Source of the DNA: Psychromarinibacter sediminicola
Lineage (GTDB): Bacteria; Pseudomonadota; Alphaproteobacteria; Rhodobacterales; Rhodobacteraceae
NCBI RefSeq assembly: GCF_029168335.1
Contig: NZ_JARGYC010000012.1
Span: 17,820-81,819 of the forward strand
Reading direction: 5' to 3'
DNA length: 64,000 nt
Within the stretch, counting starts at the first letter, position 1. The number at the start of each line of letters is the position of its first letter. The translations under genes were made by a program, and so were the position numbers. The notes below the pieces were generated by a model, which was given only the letters and a program-made list of their open reading frames with translations, was not told where the DNA came from and did no database searches. Below, piece by piece: positions 9,952 to 19,755 of this stretch.

Positions 9952-11580
9952 ATGGGCTGGCTGGCCGACGAGACGGGGCTGGAGAAATGCGCGGCGAACC
10001 ATGCGCCGCTCACGCCGCTGTCGCACCTGAACAGGGCGGCGCGGCTGTTCCCCGAGCGCGAGGCGCTGGTCTACGGCACCACCCGCCACAGCTATGCCGA
10101 CTATCACGCCCGCGTCTCCCGCCTCGCCTCGGCGCTGGCGCAGGCCGGCATCCGCCCCGGCGACGTGGTCGCCACGCTCCTGCCCAACATCCCCGCCGCC
10201 GCCGAGACCCATTTCGGCGTCCCCGCGGCCGGCGCGGTCCTGAACGCCATCAACGTCCGGCTGGACACCCACACCGTCGCCTACATCTTCGCCCATGGCG
10301 GCGCGAGGCTGGTGCTGGTCGACAGCCAGTTCCTGCCGCTCGCCGAAGCCGCGGCAGAGGCGATGGACGGCCCCGCCCCGCACATCGTCGAGGTGCCCGA
10401 CGACCAGGCCGGCCACCCCTCCACCGGCCGCTACACGACCTACGAGGCGTTCCTCGCGACCGGCGACCCAGCCTTCGACTGGATCCTGCCGCAGGACGAA
10501 TGGGAAAGCCTGGCGCTGAACTACACCTCGGGCACCACCGGCCATCCCAAGGGCGTCGTCTATCACCACCGCGGCGCCTACCTGTCGACGATGTCCCAGG
10601 TCGTCTCCTGGCGCATGGTGATGCACCCGGTCTACCTGACCATCGTGCCGCTGTTCCACTGCAACGGCTGGTGCCACACCTGGATGATGCCGCTTTTGGG
10701 CGGCACCGTCGTCTGCTGCCGCCATGTCGACGCGAAATCCATCTACGACGCCATCGCGGACGAGGGCGTGACCCATTTCGGCGGCGCGCCCATCGTGCTG
10801 AACACCCTGATCCACGCCGACGACGCCGACCGCCGCGCCTTCGACCAGACCGTCGAGGTGTTCACCGCCGGCGCCCCGCCGCCGGCCGCCACGCTCCGCG
10901 CGATCGAGCCTCTAGGCTTCAACGTCACCCAGGTCTACGGCCTGACCGAGGTCTACGGGCCCGGCACCGAATGCCTGTGGAAAGAGGACTGGGACGCCCT
11001 GCCGGACAAGGAGCGCTACGCGATCAAGGCCCGCACCGGCGTGATGATGCCCTTCATGGAGGACTGCACCGTCCTCGACCCCGAGACGCTGCAGCAGGTG
11101 TCGATGGACGGCGCGACGCAGGGCGAGATCATGTTCCGCGGCAACGGGGTGATGAAGGGCTATTACCGCAACCCCGAGGAGACCGCGAGATCCTTCCGCG
11201 GCGGCTGGTTCCATTCCGGCGACATCGCGATCCAGCATCCCGACGGCTACATGAAGATCGTCGACCGCTCGAAGGACGTGATCATCTCGGGCGGCGAGAA
11301 CGTGTCGTCGGTCGAGGTCGAGGACATCCTGATGCACCACCCGGCCGTGCTGCTCTGCGCCGTCGTGGCCAAGCCGGACGAGACATGGGGCGAGGTTCCC
11401 TGCGCCTTCGTCGAGCTGAAGCCCGGTCAGGACGTCGCCGAAGACGAGCTGATCGCCTTCGCCCGCACCGAGCTTGCCGGCTTCAAGACACCCAAGGCGG
11501 TGGTCTTCGGCGAGCTGCCCAAGACCTCCACCGGCAAGATCCAGAAATTCGAACTCCGCAACAGGGTGAAGCAGGCGTGA
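9952..11580 (+). CDS. AMP-binding acyl-CoA synthetase
   Basis: A 542-residue adenylate-forming ligase that activates a fatty or other carboxylic acid with ATP and CoA. The ATP loop is YTSGTTGHPKGVVYHHRG (about residues 188-205). Further motifs are QVYGLTEVYGPGTE, GWFHSGDIAIQHPDGYMKIVDRSKDVIISGGENVSS, the hinge region, and the C-terminal catalytic Lys in PKTSTGKIQKFELR. The start at ATG 9952 is chosen because GGGGAGGAG lies just upstream and the family begins here; an in-frame ATG at 9883 would add 23 unlikely residues. Its presence 1.7 kb from the beta-oxidation operon suggests it feeds substrate into that pathway. Chain-length specificity cannot be read. Confidence 0.93.
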   Translation: MGWLADETGLEKCAANHAPLTPLSHLNRAARLFPEREALVYGTTRHSYADYHARVSRLASALAQAGIRPGDVVATLLPNIPAAAETHFGVPAAGAVLNAINVRLDTHTVAYIFAHGGARLVLVDSQFLPLAEAAAEAMDGPAPHIVEVPDDQAGHPSTGRYTTYEAFLATGDPAFDWILPQDEWESLALNYTSGTTGHPKGVVYHHRGAYLSTMSQVVSWRMVMHPVYLTIVPLFHCNGWCHTWMMPLLGGTVVCCRHVDAKSIYDAIADEGVTHFGGAPIVLNTLIHADDADRRAFDQTVEVFTAGAPPPAATLRAIEPLGFNVTQVYGLTEVYGPGTECLWKEDWDALPDKERYAIKARTGVMMPFMEDCTVLDPETLQQVSMDGATQGEIMFRGNGVMKGYYRNPEETARSFRGGWFHSGDIAIQHPDGYMKIVDRSKDVIISGGENVSSVEVEDILMHHPAVLLCAVVAKPDETWGEVPCAFVELKPGQDVAEDELIAFARTELAGFKTPKAVVFGELPKTSTGKIQKFELRNRVKQA

Positions 11581-11689
11581 TCCGAAGGCGCGCCTGCGGC
11601 GCAAGAGATACGTGCGTCCGGCACCCGGACCGACCCGCCGGCCCGGCCCCGGACGGCCGGCGCGGCCACAAACCGAAAGGACACCGCTG

Positions 11690-12328
11690 ATGATCGACCT
11701 CTATACCTGGACCACGCCGAATGGCCGCAAGGCCTCCATCATGCTGGAGGAGCTGGGGGTTCCCTACACGGTCCACGAGGTGAATATCGGCAAGGACGAG
11801 CAGTTCGCCGCCGACTTCCTCGCCGTCTCGCCGAACAACAAGATCCCCGCCATCGTCGACTGCGACACCGGCCTGTCACTGATGGAATCCGGCGCGATCC
11901 TGCTCTACCTCGCGGAGACGCACGGCCGGTTGCTGGAGGATGGCGGCGAGAAATGGCGCGTGATCGAATGGCTGATGTGGCAGATGGGCGGGCTCGGCCC
12001 GATGGTCGGCCAGGCGCACCATTTCCTGTTCAACAATCCCGGCAAGGCGCCCTATGCCGAGGAACGCTACCGCAAGGAGACCCGCCGGCTCTACGAGGTG
12101 ATGAACACGCGGCTGGGCGGGCGCGACTATCTCGCGGGCATCGGGCGCGGGAGCTATTCCATCGCCGACATCGCCAGCTGGCCCTGGGTATCGCGGTTCG
12201 AGCGTCACCAGGTCGACCTCGCCGACTTTCCCGCCGTGCGCGACTGGTATCTCAGGATCGCCGAGCGCCCCGCCGTCCAGCGCGGCTATGACGTGCCGTC
12301 CCGGGGCGAGGCCGTGCCGATGCCCTGA
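11690..12328 (+). CDS. Glutathione S-transferase, nu-class (YfcG/YghU)-like
   Basis: A 212-residue GST. The start MIDLYTWTTPNGRKASIMLEE is diagnostic of the nu-class, whose members bind glutathione through a TPNG loop and act as disulfide-bond reductases. Other features are NKIPAIVD with the cis-Pro and LMESGAILLYLAE with the glutathione-binding Ser. The helical domain follows from about residue 90. ATG 11690 is preceded by GAAAGGA at a suitable distance; upstream in-frame codons encode only Pro/Arg-rich sequence. It lies 109 bp after the acyl-CoA synthetase in the same direction and could be co-transcribed. A 17-bp tandem repeat follows it. Confidence 0.9.
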   Translation: MIDLYTWTTPNGRKASIMLEELGVPYTVHEVNIGKDEQFAADFLAVSPNNKIPAIVDCDTGLSLMESGAILLYLAETHGRLLEDGGEKWRVIEWLMWQMGGLGPMVGQAHHFLFNNPGKAPYAEERYRKETRRLYEVMNTRLGGRDYLAGIGRGSYSIADIASWPWVSRFERHQVDLADFPAVRDWYLRIAERPAVQRGYDVPSRGEAVPMP

Positions 12329-12430
12329 CCCCGTCATGACCGCCGCGCCGACCCGGCCCGTCTTGGCCGCCGTGCCGACCCGGTCCCGTCATGACCCGCG
12401 CGCCGCGCCGGCCCCGTGCCCCGACACTGC

Positions 12431-12566
12431 GGGAGGCCCAAAGCCACGGCAGGCGCGACACGACTGGAGGCCCAACGCCACGGCAGGCTCGACGCCAGGG
12501 CAGGCCCGACGCTATGGCCGGCCCGACGCCACGCGAGACCCGACGCCACCGCAGGACCCGGCCGTC
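12431..12566. repeat. 17-bp tandem repeat, about eight copies
   Basis: Eight consecutive 17-bp units start at 12431, 12448, 12465, 12482, 12499, 12516, 12533 and 12550, with consensus GGCAGGCCCGACGCCAC; the last unit is degenerate. It fills part of the 384-bp gap between the GST and the convergent MarR gene. Immediately upstream (about 12334-12420) is a weaker repetition of about 27 bp containing GTCATGAC and GCCGACCCGG. Immediately downstream (12578-12600) is one copy of the CTTC-TCT-AAATAC motif family. The 17-bp period is not a multiple of three, so this is not coding. Confidence 0.8.
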
Positions 12567-12711
12567 GCCTCGCAGCTCTTCATCTTGGTCCAAATACTCC
12601 GGGGGGTCCGGGGGGCAGCGGGGAGTCCGGGGCAGCGCCCCCGGCGGATCGGATCGCGCAGCGGTCCGAGACGAACCACCCAACGCGCCGCCGCCCGTCA
12701 GCCCCGAGACC

Positions 12712-13209
12712 TCAATAGATATACCGGATCTGATCGCTCCAGTACCGCTCCACCCGCCGCAGCGCCGAATTGATCTCCTCGATCCCGTTCAGGTCCAGCA
12801 CGGCGCGCGACTCGAGCCCGTCGGCATGGCGCACGAACAGCTCTTCGACGATCTGCTGCACGCGGCGGCCCTTCTCGGTCAGCCGGACCCGCACCGACCG
12901 GCGGTCGATCTCGCAACGCTGGTGGTGCATGTAGCCCGCATCGACCAGCTTCTTGAGATTGTAGCTGACATTCGAGCCCTGGTAGTAGCCGCGGGTCTTC
13001 AGCTCCCCGGCGGTCACCTCGTTTTCGCCGACGTTGAACAGAAGCAGCGCCTGGACCGCGTTGATCTCCAGGATGCCGAGCCGCTCGAACTCGTCCTTGA
13101 TGACGTCCAGAAGCAGCCGATGCAGGCGTTCGACGAGGGACAGCGCCTCAAGGTACTGCGCCATGAAGTTCCTGTTTGCGGCGCTCGCGATCCGGGATTG
13201 AATGCTCAT
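12712..13209 (-). CDS. MarR-family winged-helix transcriptional regulator
   Basis: A protein of about 165 residues with a MarR-type winged helix: a dimerisation helix, then the HTH around GELKTRGYYQGSNVSYNLKKLVDAGYM (shown in two parts: GELKTRGYYQG and SNVSYNLKKLVDAGY) and the wing CEIDRRSVRVRLTEKG. This conserved alphaproteobacterial subfamily has the segment FERLGILEINAVQALLLFN. I suspect it is related to LdtR-type regulators but cannot prove it. The start at 13209 is preferred because GGCGGAGAGC sits upstream of it; ATG codons at 13212 and 13224 are also in frame. It converges on the GST gene and lies downstream of sdhE in the same direction. Its ligand and targets are unknown. Confidence 0.88.
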   Translation of the reverse strand: MSIQSRIASAANRNFMAQYLEALSLVERLHRLLLDVIKDEFERLGILEINAVQALLLFNVGENEVTAGELKTRGYYQGSNVSYNLKKLVDAGYMHHQRCEIDRRSVRVRLTEKGRRVQQIVEELFVRHADGLESRAVLDLNGIEEINSALRRVERYWSDQIRYIY

Positions 13210-13313
13210 CATGCTCTCCGCCATGCACTGCTCGTGGCACCGGCATAACGGGCGAATCGCAAATTTTCGGTTAAGCGGACAGCGGGCGCGGCGCTCGCCA
13301 GTTAGAGGCCCGG

Positions 13314-15280
<1,967 letters not shown>

Positions 15281-15289
15281 GGAACCAGA

Positions 15290-15712
15290 ATGGCCGCCGA
15301 CCTTCCGGAATACTACTTCCGCACCCGCGAGAACGGGGCCTTCGTCTACCGCGTCGACACCGAGAACCGCCAGCGCCGGATCGAGATGGAACAGATCGCG
15401 GTGGTCAACATCCGCAACGGCCAGATCAAGCCGCACGGCCCGCGCGAGCTGTCCGAGGCCGACATGGCGGCGATCCGCGAGTGGATGGCAGAGCGCGAGG
15501 AGGTGCTGGAACGGCGCCGCCTCGACGATATCCACCGCGCCGTCGATCACCTGAACCAGACGGCCCACTGGGCGCAGTCCGACGCCACCGACGCCCAGCT
15601 CGAAGAGATCACCGACACGCTGCTGATGGCGATGCACGATCTGCGCGCGGTGCTGGTCCGGAAGAAGGCCGACCGCCTGATGAAGGGCATGAAGGACAAC
15701 GCGGAGAGCTGA
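15290..15712 (+). CDS. Conserved hypothetical protein
   Basis: A 140-residue soluble protein with no recognisable catalytic motif. The N-terminal half looks like a small beta domain (YYFRTRENGAFVYRVDTENR, then IAVVNIRNGQIKPHG). The C-terminal half is charged and helical (DIHRAVDHLNQTAHWAQS; ITDTLLMAMHDLRAVLVRKKADRLMKGM). It follows the aspartate aminotransferase by 9 bp and presumably shares its transcript. I have seen proteins of this type in Rhodobacteraceae genomes without an assigned function. No signal peptide or membrane segment is present. Confidence 0.75.
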   Translation: MAADLPEYYFRTRENGAFVYRVDTENRQRRIEMEQIAVVNIRNGQIKPHGPRELSEADMAAIREWMAEREEVLERRRLDDIHRAVDHLNQTAHWAQSDATDAQLEEITDTLLMAMHDLRAVLVRKKADRLMKGMKDNAES

Positions 15713-15842
15713 CGATCGGACGCGGCCCCGACCCGTCCGTCCGTCCGCCGCCCTCCGACGCAGCGGCCAGGGACGCTCGGGCACCGGTCTTGCCCGCGCC
15801 CCAGGAAGCGTCTACCCCGAACGCGCCCAAAGGTGGGGTAGG

Positions 15843-16751
15843 ATGCTCCTGTTCACGATCTGGCCGCTCTTCGCGCTGATCCTGCTCGGCTACGTGCTGA
15901 GACGCGCCGGCTTTCCCAGCGCGGGCTTCTGGCCGGCGGCCGAACAGCTGACCTATTTCGTCCTGTTCCCGGCGCTGCTGGTCGCGACCCTCGCCGACGC
16001 CCCGGTGCGCGACCCCGGGCTGCTGCGGCTCGGCGGGGCGGCGATCGCGACGATCTGCCTGGCCGCCGCGGCGCTCGCCCTCGCCCGCCGCGGCCTCCCG
16101 GTGCCGGCGGCGCGGTTCGGGCCGGCGCTGCAGGGGGTGGTGCGGTTCAACACCTATCTCGGCCTCGCCGTCGTCGCGAGCCTCGCCGGCACGCCCGGCC
16201 TGGAACGGGCGGCGGTGTATCTCGCCGTGGCAGTGCCGCTGGTGAACGTCCTGTCGATCCTGGCCCTGACCGATGCGCACCCGGCGCGCGGGCCGCTGAC
16301 CCTGCTGCGCACCGTCCTGCGCAACCCGCTGATCCTGGCCTGCGCGGCCGGCTTCGCGCTCGCCCTGACCGGCATCGGCCTGCCCTATGGCACCGGGCGC
16401 TTCCTCGACCTGCTGGGCCAGGGCAGCCTGCCGCTGGGCCTGCTCTGCGTCGGCGCGGCGTTGCGCCCCGCGGCGATCCGGCGCGACATCGGCGTGCTCG
16501 CCGGGCTCGGCGCGCTGCGCCTGCTGGCGATGCCGGTGCTGGCGGCGCTGACCGGCCGGCTCCTGGGGCTGGGCGAGGCCGAGCTTCTGGTGCTCGTCGT
16601 GTTCTCGGCGATCCCGACCGCACCGACCTCCTATGTGCTGACCCGCCAGCTGAAGGGCGACGGCACACTGATGGCCGGGCTGGTCACGGCGCAGACCCTG
16701 GCCGCCGTGGTGACGATCCCGCTGGTCCTGACCGGTCTCGGCATCGGCTGA
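15843..16751 (+). CDS. AEC-family transporter (auxin efflux carrier-like)
   Basis: A 302-residue integral membrane protein with about ten hydrophobic segments in two five-helix halves, as in the AEC/bile-acid:sodium symporter-like fold. Recognisable features are the N-terminal LFTIWPLFALILLGYVLRRAG, the first-half VRFNTYLGLAVVASLAG, and the last pair FSAIPTAPTSYVLTRQLKGD and GLVTAQTLAAVVTIPLVL. Family members export or take up organic acids such as malate or malonate. The substrate here is unknown. It stands alone, 131 bp after the preceding gene and convergent with the GIY-YIG gene 12 bp downstream. Confidence 0.88.
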   Translation: MLLFTIWPLFALILLGYVLRRAGFPSAGFWPAAEQLTYFVLFPALLVATLADAPVRDPGLLRLGGAAIATICLAAAALALARRGLPVPAARFGPALQGVVRFNTYLGLAVVASLAGTPGLERAAVYLAVAVPLVNVLSILALTDAHPARGPLTLLRTVLRNPLILACAAGFALALTGIGLPYGTGRFLDLLGQGSLPLGLLCVGAALRPAAIRRDIGVLAGLGALRLLAMPVLAALTGRLLGLGEAELLVLVVFSAIPTAPTSYVLTRQLKGDGTLMAGLVTAQTLAAVVTIPLVLTGLGIG

Positions 16752-16763
16752 GGCACCGCGCGG

Positions 16764-17072
16764 TCAGGCCGGCGCCGCCCCCAGCCGCGCGACCCAATGC
16801 GCCGCCCGCTCCTTCAGCATCCGCTCCCGCGTCATCGGCCGCATCTCCGGGTCGAACGCTTCCAGCACCTCGAACGTCATCTCGCCGGCATAGGCCGCCT
16901 GCAGCGCCGCCGGCCGCGCGCTGCCCATCCGCAGCGTGAACCGCAGCCGCCGCTCCGCCGCGCCCAGCCGCATCGCCGCGCCGACCCACACCCGCTCGCC
17001 GATCCGCACGGCATAGACGCCGGCATCCGGTGTCGCCTCCTTCCACGCCGCCTTCGCCGCCCGCCGGTCCAT
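16764..17072 (-). CDS. GIY-YIG nuclease-fold protein
   Basis: A 102-residue protein beginning MDRRAAKAAWKEATPDAGVYAVRIGERVWVG. The segment AGVYAVRIGERVWVGAA (about residues 15-31) corresponds to the GIY-YIG strands, followed by RLRFTLRMGSARPAALQAAY and a helical end LKERAAHWVARLG. Short stand-alone proteins like this are annotated as GIY-YIG family in many proteobacteria, but the catalytic Arg/Glu pattern is weak and nuclease activity is doubtful. ATG 17072 is used rather than the TTG just upstream. It is divergent from the DUF2239 gene across a 67-bp region with two TTTACCCGGG boxes, which suggests shared control. Confidence 0.7.
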   Translation of the reverse strand: MDRRAAKAAWKEATPDAGVYAVRIGERVWVGAAMRLGAAERRLRFTLRMGSARPAALQAAYAGEMTFEVLEAFDPEMRPMTRERMLKERAAHWVARLGAAPA

Positions 17073-17087
17073 CAATGTCTCCGATTC

Positions 17088-17131
17088 TTTTTACCCGGGC
17101 GTTATTGACATAATTTTACCCGGGTGTAAAA
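17088..17131. promoter_or_regulatory. Paired TTTACCCGGG boxes between divergent genes
   Basis: Two copies of TTTACCCGGG, their ACCCGGG parts 25 bp apart (17093-17099 and 17118-17124), lie between the GIY-YIG and DUF2239 start codons. The second is flanked by TTTTAC and GTAAAA arms (17114-17131). A TTGACA at 17105-17110 lies between them, with TAAAAG 16 bp further on as a weak -10 candidate for the + strand. That would place the transcript start close to the DUF2239 ATG at 17140, which has no obvious ribosome binding site, so a leaderless message is possible. The pairing and position look like an operator for a common repressor, which is not encoded next door. Confidence 0.5.
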
Positions 17132-17139
17132 GACCCCAC

Positions 17140-17664
17140 ATGCAACTGACCGTGTTCGACAACCACCGGCGCATCGCCGCCGGCCCCGTGGACGAGGTGG
17201 CCGCCGCCGCCCAGGCGGCGCAGGCGCGCGGCGGCGCCGTGCTGGCCTTCGACGATGCCACCGGCCGCGTGGTCGACCTCGACCTGCGCGGCACGCCGGC
17301 CGAGATCGCCGCGCGCCACGCCGCGCCGCCGCGCCGCGGCCGCCCCAAGCTGGGGGTCAAGGCGCGCGAGGTGACGCTGCTGCCGCGCCACTGGGACTGG
17401 CTGAAGACCCAGCGCGGCGGCGCCTCCGCGGCGCTGCGCCGGCTGGTCGAGGAGGCGATGCGCGCCGAGGGGCCCGGCCCGCGCCAGGCGCAGGACGCGG
17501 CCTATGCGGCGGCCACGGCGCTCGCCGGCGACCTGCCCGGCTACGAGGAGGCGATGCGCGCGCTTTTCGCCGGCCGGCTCGCGGAGATGGAAGCCCACGC
17601 CGCCCCCTGGCCCGAGGACGTCCGCGCTTACGTGCTGAAACTCGCCGGGGGCCCAGCCCCCTGA
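17140..17664 (+). CDS. DUF2239 family protein
   Basis: A 174-residue protein matching the DUF2239 family: an N-terminal beta domain (TVFDNHRRIAAGPVDEVAAAAQ; AVLAFDDATGRVVDLDLRG), the conserved central block GRPKLGVKAREVTLLPRHWDWLKTQRGGASAALRRLVEEA (quoted in part: GRPKLGVKAREVTLLPRHWD) and a helical C-terminus with DLPGYEEAMRALFAGR. The central block resembles a DNA-binding beta-hairpin plus helix, so a regulatory role is possible, but no function is established. It is divergent from the GIY-YIG gene and followed three bases after its stop by three consecutive perfect hairpins. Confidence 0.85.
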   Translation: MQLTVFDNHRRIAAGPVDEVAAAAQAAQARGGAVLAFDDATGRVVDLDLRGTPAEIAARHAAPPRRGRPKLGVKAREVTLLPRHWDWLKTQRGGASAALRRLVEEAMRAEGPGPRQAQDAAYAAATALAGDLPGYEEAMRALFAGRLAEMEAHAAPWPEDVRAYVLKLAGGPAP

Positions 17665-17667
17665 CAC

Positions 17668-17744
17668 CAGGATTTTCTAGAAAATCCTGCCCAACGAAAT
17701 CTTCTAGAAGATTTCGCCAAGCGGATTTTTCTAGAAAAATCCGC
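17668..17744. repeat. Cluster of three perfect palindromes with TCTAGA centres
   Basis: Three perfect palindromes lie in a row: 17668-17689 (stem CAGGATTTTCT), 17695-17716 (stem CGAAATCTTCT) and 17721-17744 (stem GCGGATTTTTCT), separated by 5 and 4 bp (CCCAA, CCAA). All share the centre TCTAGA, yet the outer stems differ. The cluster begins 3 bp after the DUF2239 stop and ends 26 bp before the next start codon. It could act as a terminator or mRNA 3'-end stabiliser. There is no T-run, so it is not a standard intrinsic terminator. It has the same architecture as clusters at 31.0, 46.65 and 63.92 kb. Confidence 0.8.
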
Positions 17745-17769
17745 CCCTTACCCGAAAGGAACCCGAGTG

Positions 17770-18189
17770 ATGCCCACGCTGGCGCCCTCCGACACCGCCG
17801 CCCGCGCCCTGTTCGCGCGCGAGCAAGCGGGCCCGGTCGTCATGGTCAACCTGCTACGCTTCCGCGAGATGGCCGACTATTCCGCCGCGCCGGACCGCGC
17901 CCCGCCCGCGCCGGTCTCCGGCGCCGCGGCCTATGCCCGTTATGTCGCCGAGACGCTGCCGCTCCTGGAGGCGTCGGGCGGCGCCGTGATCTTCGAGGGC
18001 CGCGCCGAACGCTGGTTCATCGGCCCGGAGGAGGAGCGCTGGGACCACGTGCTGATCGTCCGGCAGGCGAGCCTTTCGGCCTTCCGCGCCTTCGCCGACG
18101 CCCCGGCGGCGCAGGCGGCCCTGGTCCACCGCACCGCCGCACTGGCCGATTCCCGCCTGCTGCCGGCCTATCCCGGACCGGCAGCCTGA
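17770..18189 (+). CDS. DUF1330-like protein
   Basis: A 139-residue protein of the dimeric alpha/beta-barrel type. The segment AGPVVMVNLLRFREMADYS (about residues 20-38) and the pattern AAYARYVAETLPLLEASGGAVIFEGRAERWFIG match DUF1330-like proteins. The later stretch WDHVLIVRQASLSAFRAFAD is the second ferredoxin-like half. No catalytic residues are known for this family. ATG 17770 is preferred over the overlapping GTG at 17767 because GAAAGGA lies at the right spacing. It follows the palindrome cluster downstream of DUF2239; whether it shares that transcript is unclear. Confidence 0.75.
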   Translation: MPTLAPSDTAARALFAREQAGPVVMVNLLRFREMADYSAAPDRAPPAPVSGAAAYARYVAETLPLLEASGGAVIFEGRAERWFIGPEEERWDHVLIVRQASLSAFRAFADAPAAQAALVHRTAALADSRLLPAYPGPAA

Positions 18190-18230
18190 CGGGCGCGTCG
18201 CCCTCGGACAGCCCGGACGTCCGCGGCTGA

Positions 18231-18288
18231 AGTTAGCGCTATCTCCATAAAAATCAGAACCTTACACCCCTGTCCAACCTTGGACACT
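18231..18288. repeat. Copy 1 of a ~57-bp dispersed block
   Basis: This block has GTTAGCGCTATCT at 18232-18244 and, 29 bp after that start, CTTACACCCCTGTCCAACCT continuing into TGGACACT (18261-18288). The second part contains a perfect palindrome TGTCCAA-CC-TTGGACA. The same two parts, at the same spacing, occur at 54041-54098. It lies upstream of metY, so it could hold an operator, but its second copy is 3' of an unrelated gene, which fits a dispersed element better. Confidence 0.65.
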
Positions 18289-18379
18289 CCGCGCGCGCGG
18301 CCCGGACACCCCTCTCCCATTGCCCCGCCCCGACCCCTCGCCTAAACCTGAGCGGCAATCGTTTTCCAGGGAGGCCCCC

Positions 18380-19669
18380 ATGACCGACACCCCCAGCTAC
18401 GGCTTCGACACGCTCCAGATCCACGCCGGCAGCCGGCCCGACCCCGCCACCGGCGCCCGCCAGACGCCGATCTACCAGACCACCGCCTATGTCTTCCGCG
18501 ACGCCGACCACGCCGCCGCCCTGTTCAACCTGCAGGAGGTCGGCTACATCTATTCCCGCCTGACGAACCCCACGGTCTCGGCCCTCCAGGAACGCATGGC
18601 CACCCTCGAAGGCGGCGCCGGCGCGGTCTGCTGCTCCTCCGGCCACGGCGCCCAGATCATGGCGCTGTTCCCGCTGATGGGCCCGGGCAAGAACGTGGTC
18701 TCCTCCACCCGGCTCTACGGCGGCACCGTCACCCAGTTCAGCCAGACCATCAAACGCTTCGGCTGGTCGGCCAAGTTCGTCGACACCGACGACCTCGACG
18801 CCGTGAAGGCCGCCATCGACGACGACACCCGCGCGCTGTTCTGCGAGTCCATCGCCAACCCGGGCGGCTACATCACCGATCTGGAGGCGATGGCGAAGAT
18901 CGCCGACGACGCCGGCATCCCGCTGATCGTCGACAACACCTCGGCCACCCCCTTTCTCTGCCGCCCGATCGAGCACGGCGCGACGCTGGTCGTCCACTCG
19001 ATGACCAAGTTCCTGACCGGCAACGGCACCGTCACCGGCGGCGCGATCGTCGACTCCGGCACGTTCGACTGGTCCGCCTCGGGCAAGTTCCCCTCGCTGT
19101 CGGAGCCCGAGCCCGCCTATCACGGCCTGAAGTTCCACGAGACCTTCGGCCCACTCGCCTTCACCTTCCACGGCATCGCCGTCGGCCTGCGCGACCTCGG
19201 GATGACGCTGAACCCGCAGGCGGCGCACTACACGATGCTGGGCATCGAGACCCTGTCGCTGCGGATGGAAAAGCACGTCGCCAACGCGGAGAAGATCGCC
19301 CAGTGGCTGGAGGGGCACGATGCGGTGGAGAAGGTCACCTATGCCGGGCTGAAATCCTCGCCCTATTACGACCGCGTCGCCAAGGTCTGCCCGAAGGGCG
19401 CCGGCAGCCTGTTCACCGTCACCCTGAAAGGCGGCTACGAAAGCTGCGTGAAATTCGTCGACGCGCTGAACCTGTTCAGCCACGTCGCCAACCTGGGCGA
19501 CACCCGGTCGCTGGTGATCCATTCGGCCTCGACGACCCACCGGCAGCTGACGCCCGAGCAGCAGAAGGCCGCCGGGGCCGAGCCCAACGTGGTGCGGCTG
19601 TCGATCGGGATCGAGGATGCCGACGACCTGATCGCCGACCTCGACCAGGCGCTGAAGGCGTCGGCCTGA
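18380..19669 (+). CDS. metY: O-acetylhomoserine aminocarboxypropyltransferase
   Basis: A 429-residue PLP enzyme of the Cys/Met metabolism family that makes homocysteine from O-acetylhomoserine and sulfide (direct sulfhydrylation). Characteristic sites are the N-terminal FDTLQIHAGSRPDPATGARQ, IYQTTAYVF, the phosphate-binding SSGHGAQ, and the PLP Lys in VVHSMTKFLTGNGTVTGG (about residues 200-217). The length over 420 is typical of MetY rather than the shorter MetZ or MetB. ATG 18380 has GGGAGG just upstream. The 190-bp leader holds a dispersed repeat but no recognisable SAM riboswitch. Two GC-rich hairpins follow the stop. Confidence 0.93.
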   Translation: MTDTPSYGFDTLQIHAGSRPDPATGARQTPIYQTTAYVFRDADHAAALFNLQEVGYIYSRLTNPTVSALQERMATLEGGAGAVCCSSGHGAQIMALFPLMGPGKNVVSSTRLYGGTVTQFSQTIKRFGWSAKFVDTDDLDAVKAAIDDDTRALFCESIANPGGYITDLEAMAKIADDAGIPLIVDNTSATPFLCRPIEHGATLVVHSMTKFLTGNGTVTGGAIVDSGTFDWSASGKFPSLSEPEPAYHGLKFHETFGPLAFTFHGIAVGLRDLGMTLNPQAAHYTMLGIETLSLRMEKHVANAEKIAQWLEGHDAVEKVTYAGLKSSPYYDRVAKVCPKGAGSLFTVTLKGGYESCVKFVDALNLFSHVANLGDTRSLVIHSASTTHRQLTPEQQKAAGAEPNVVRLSIGIEDADDLIADLDQALKASA

Positions 19670-19674
19670 CGCTT

Positions 19675-19722
19675 CGGACGGCTGGCGCCGTCCGACCCGC
19701 CGGGGGGACGCTGTCCCCCCGG
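19675..19722 (+). terminator. Two GC-rich hairpins after metY
   Basis: A 7-bp stem CGGACGG / CCGTCCG (19675-19681 and 19688-19694) starts 5 bp after the metY stop. A perfect 10-bp stem CCGGGGGGAC / GTCCCCCCGG with a 3-nt loop follows (19700-19709 and 19713-19722). No T-run follows, so termination strength is uncertain, but position and stability fit a 3'-end structure. Confidence 0.5.
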
Positions 19723-19755
19723 ACCTCCAGCCGACTGTCCCACCGGATCCGCCTT

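Noticed and set aside
18189..18380. SAM riboswitch upstream of metY
   Set aside because: SAM-II type elements occur upstream of methionine genes in alphaproteobacteria, but their conserved pseudoknot sequence was not found here. Only a dispersed repeat and a loose ATTGCC/GGCAAT inverted repeat were seen.
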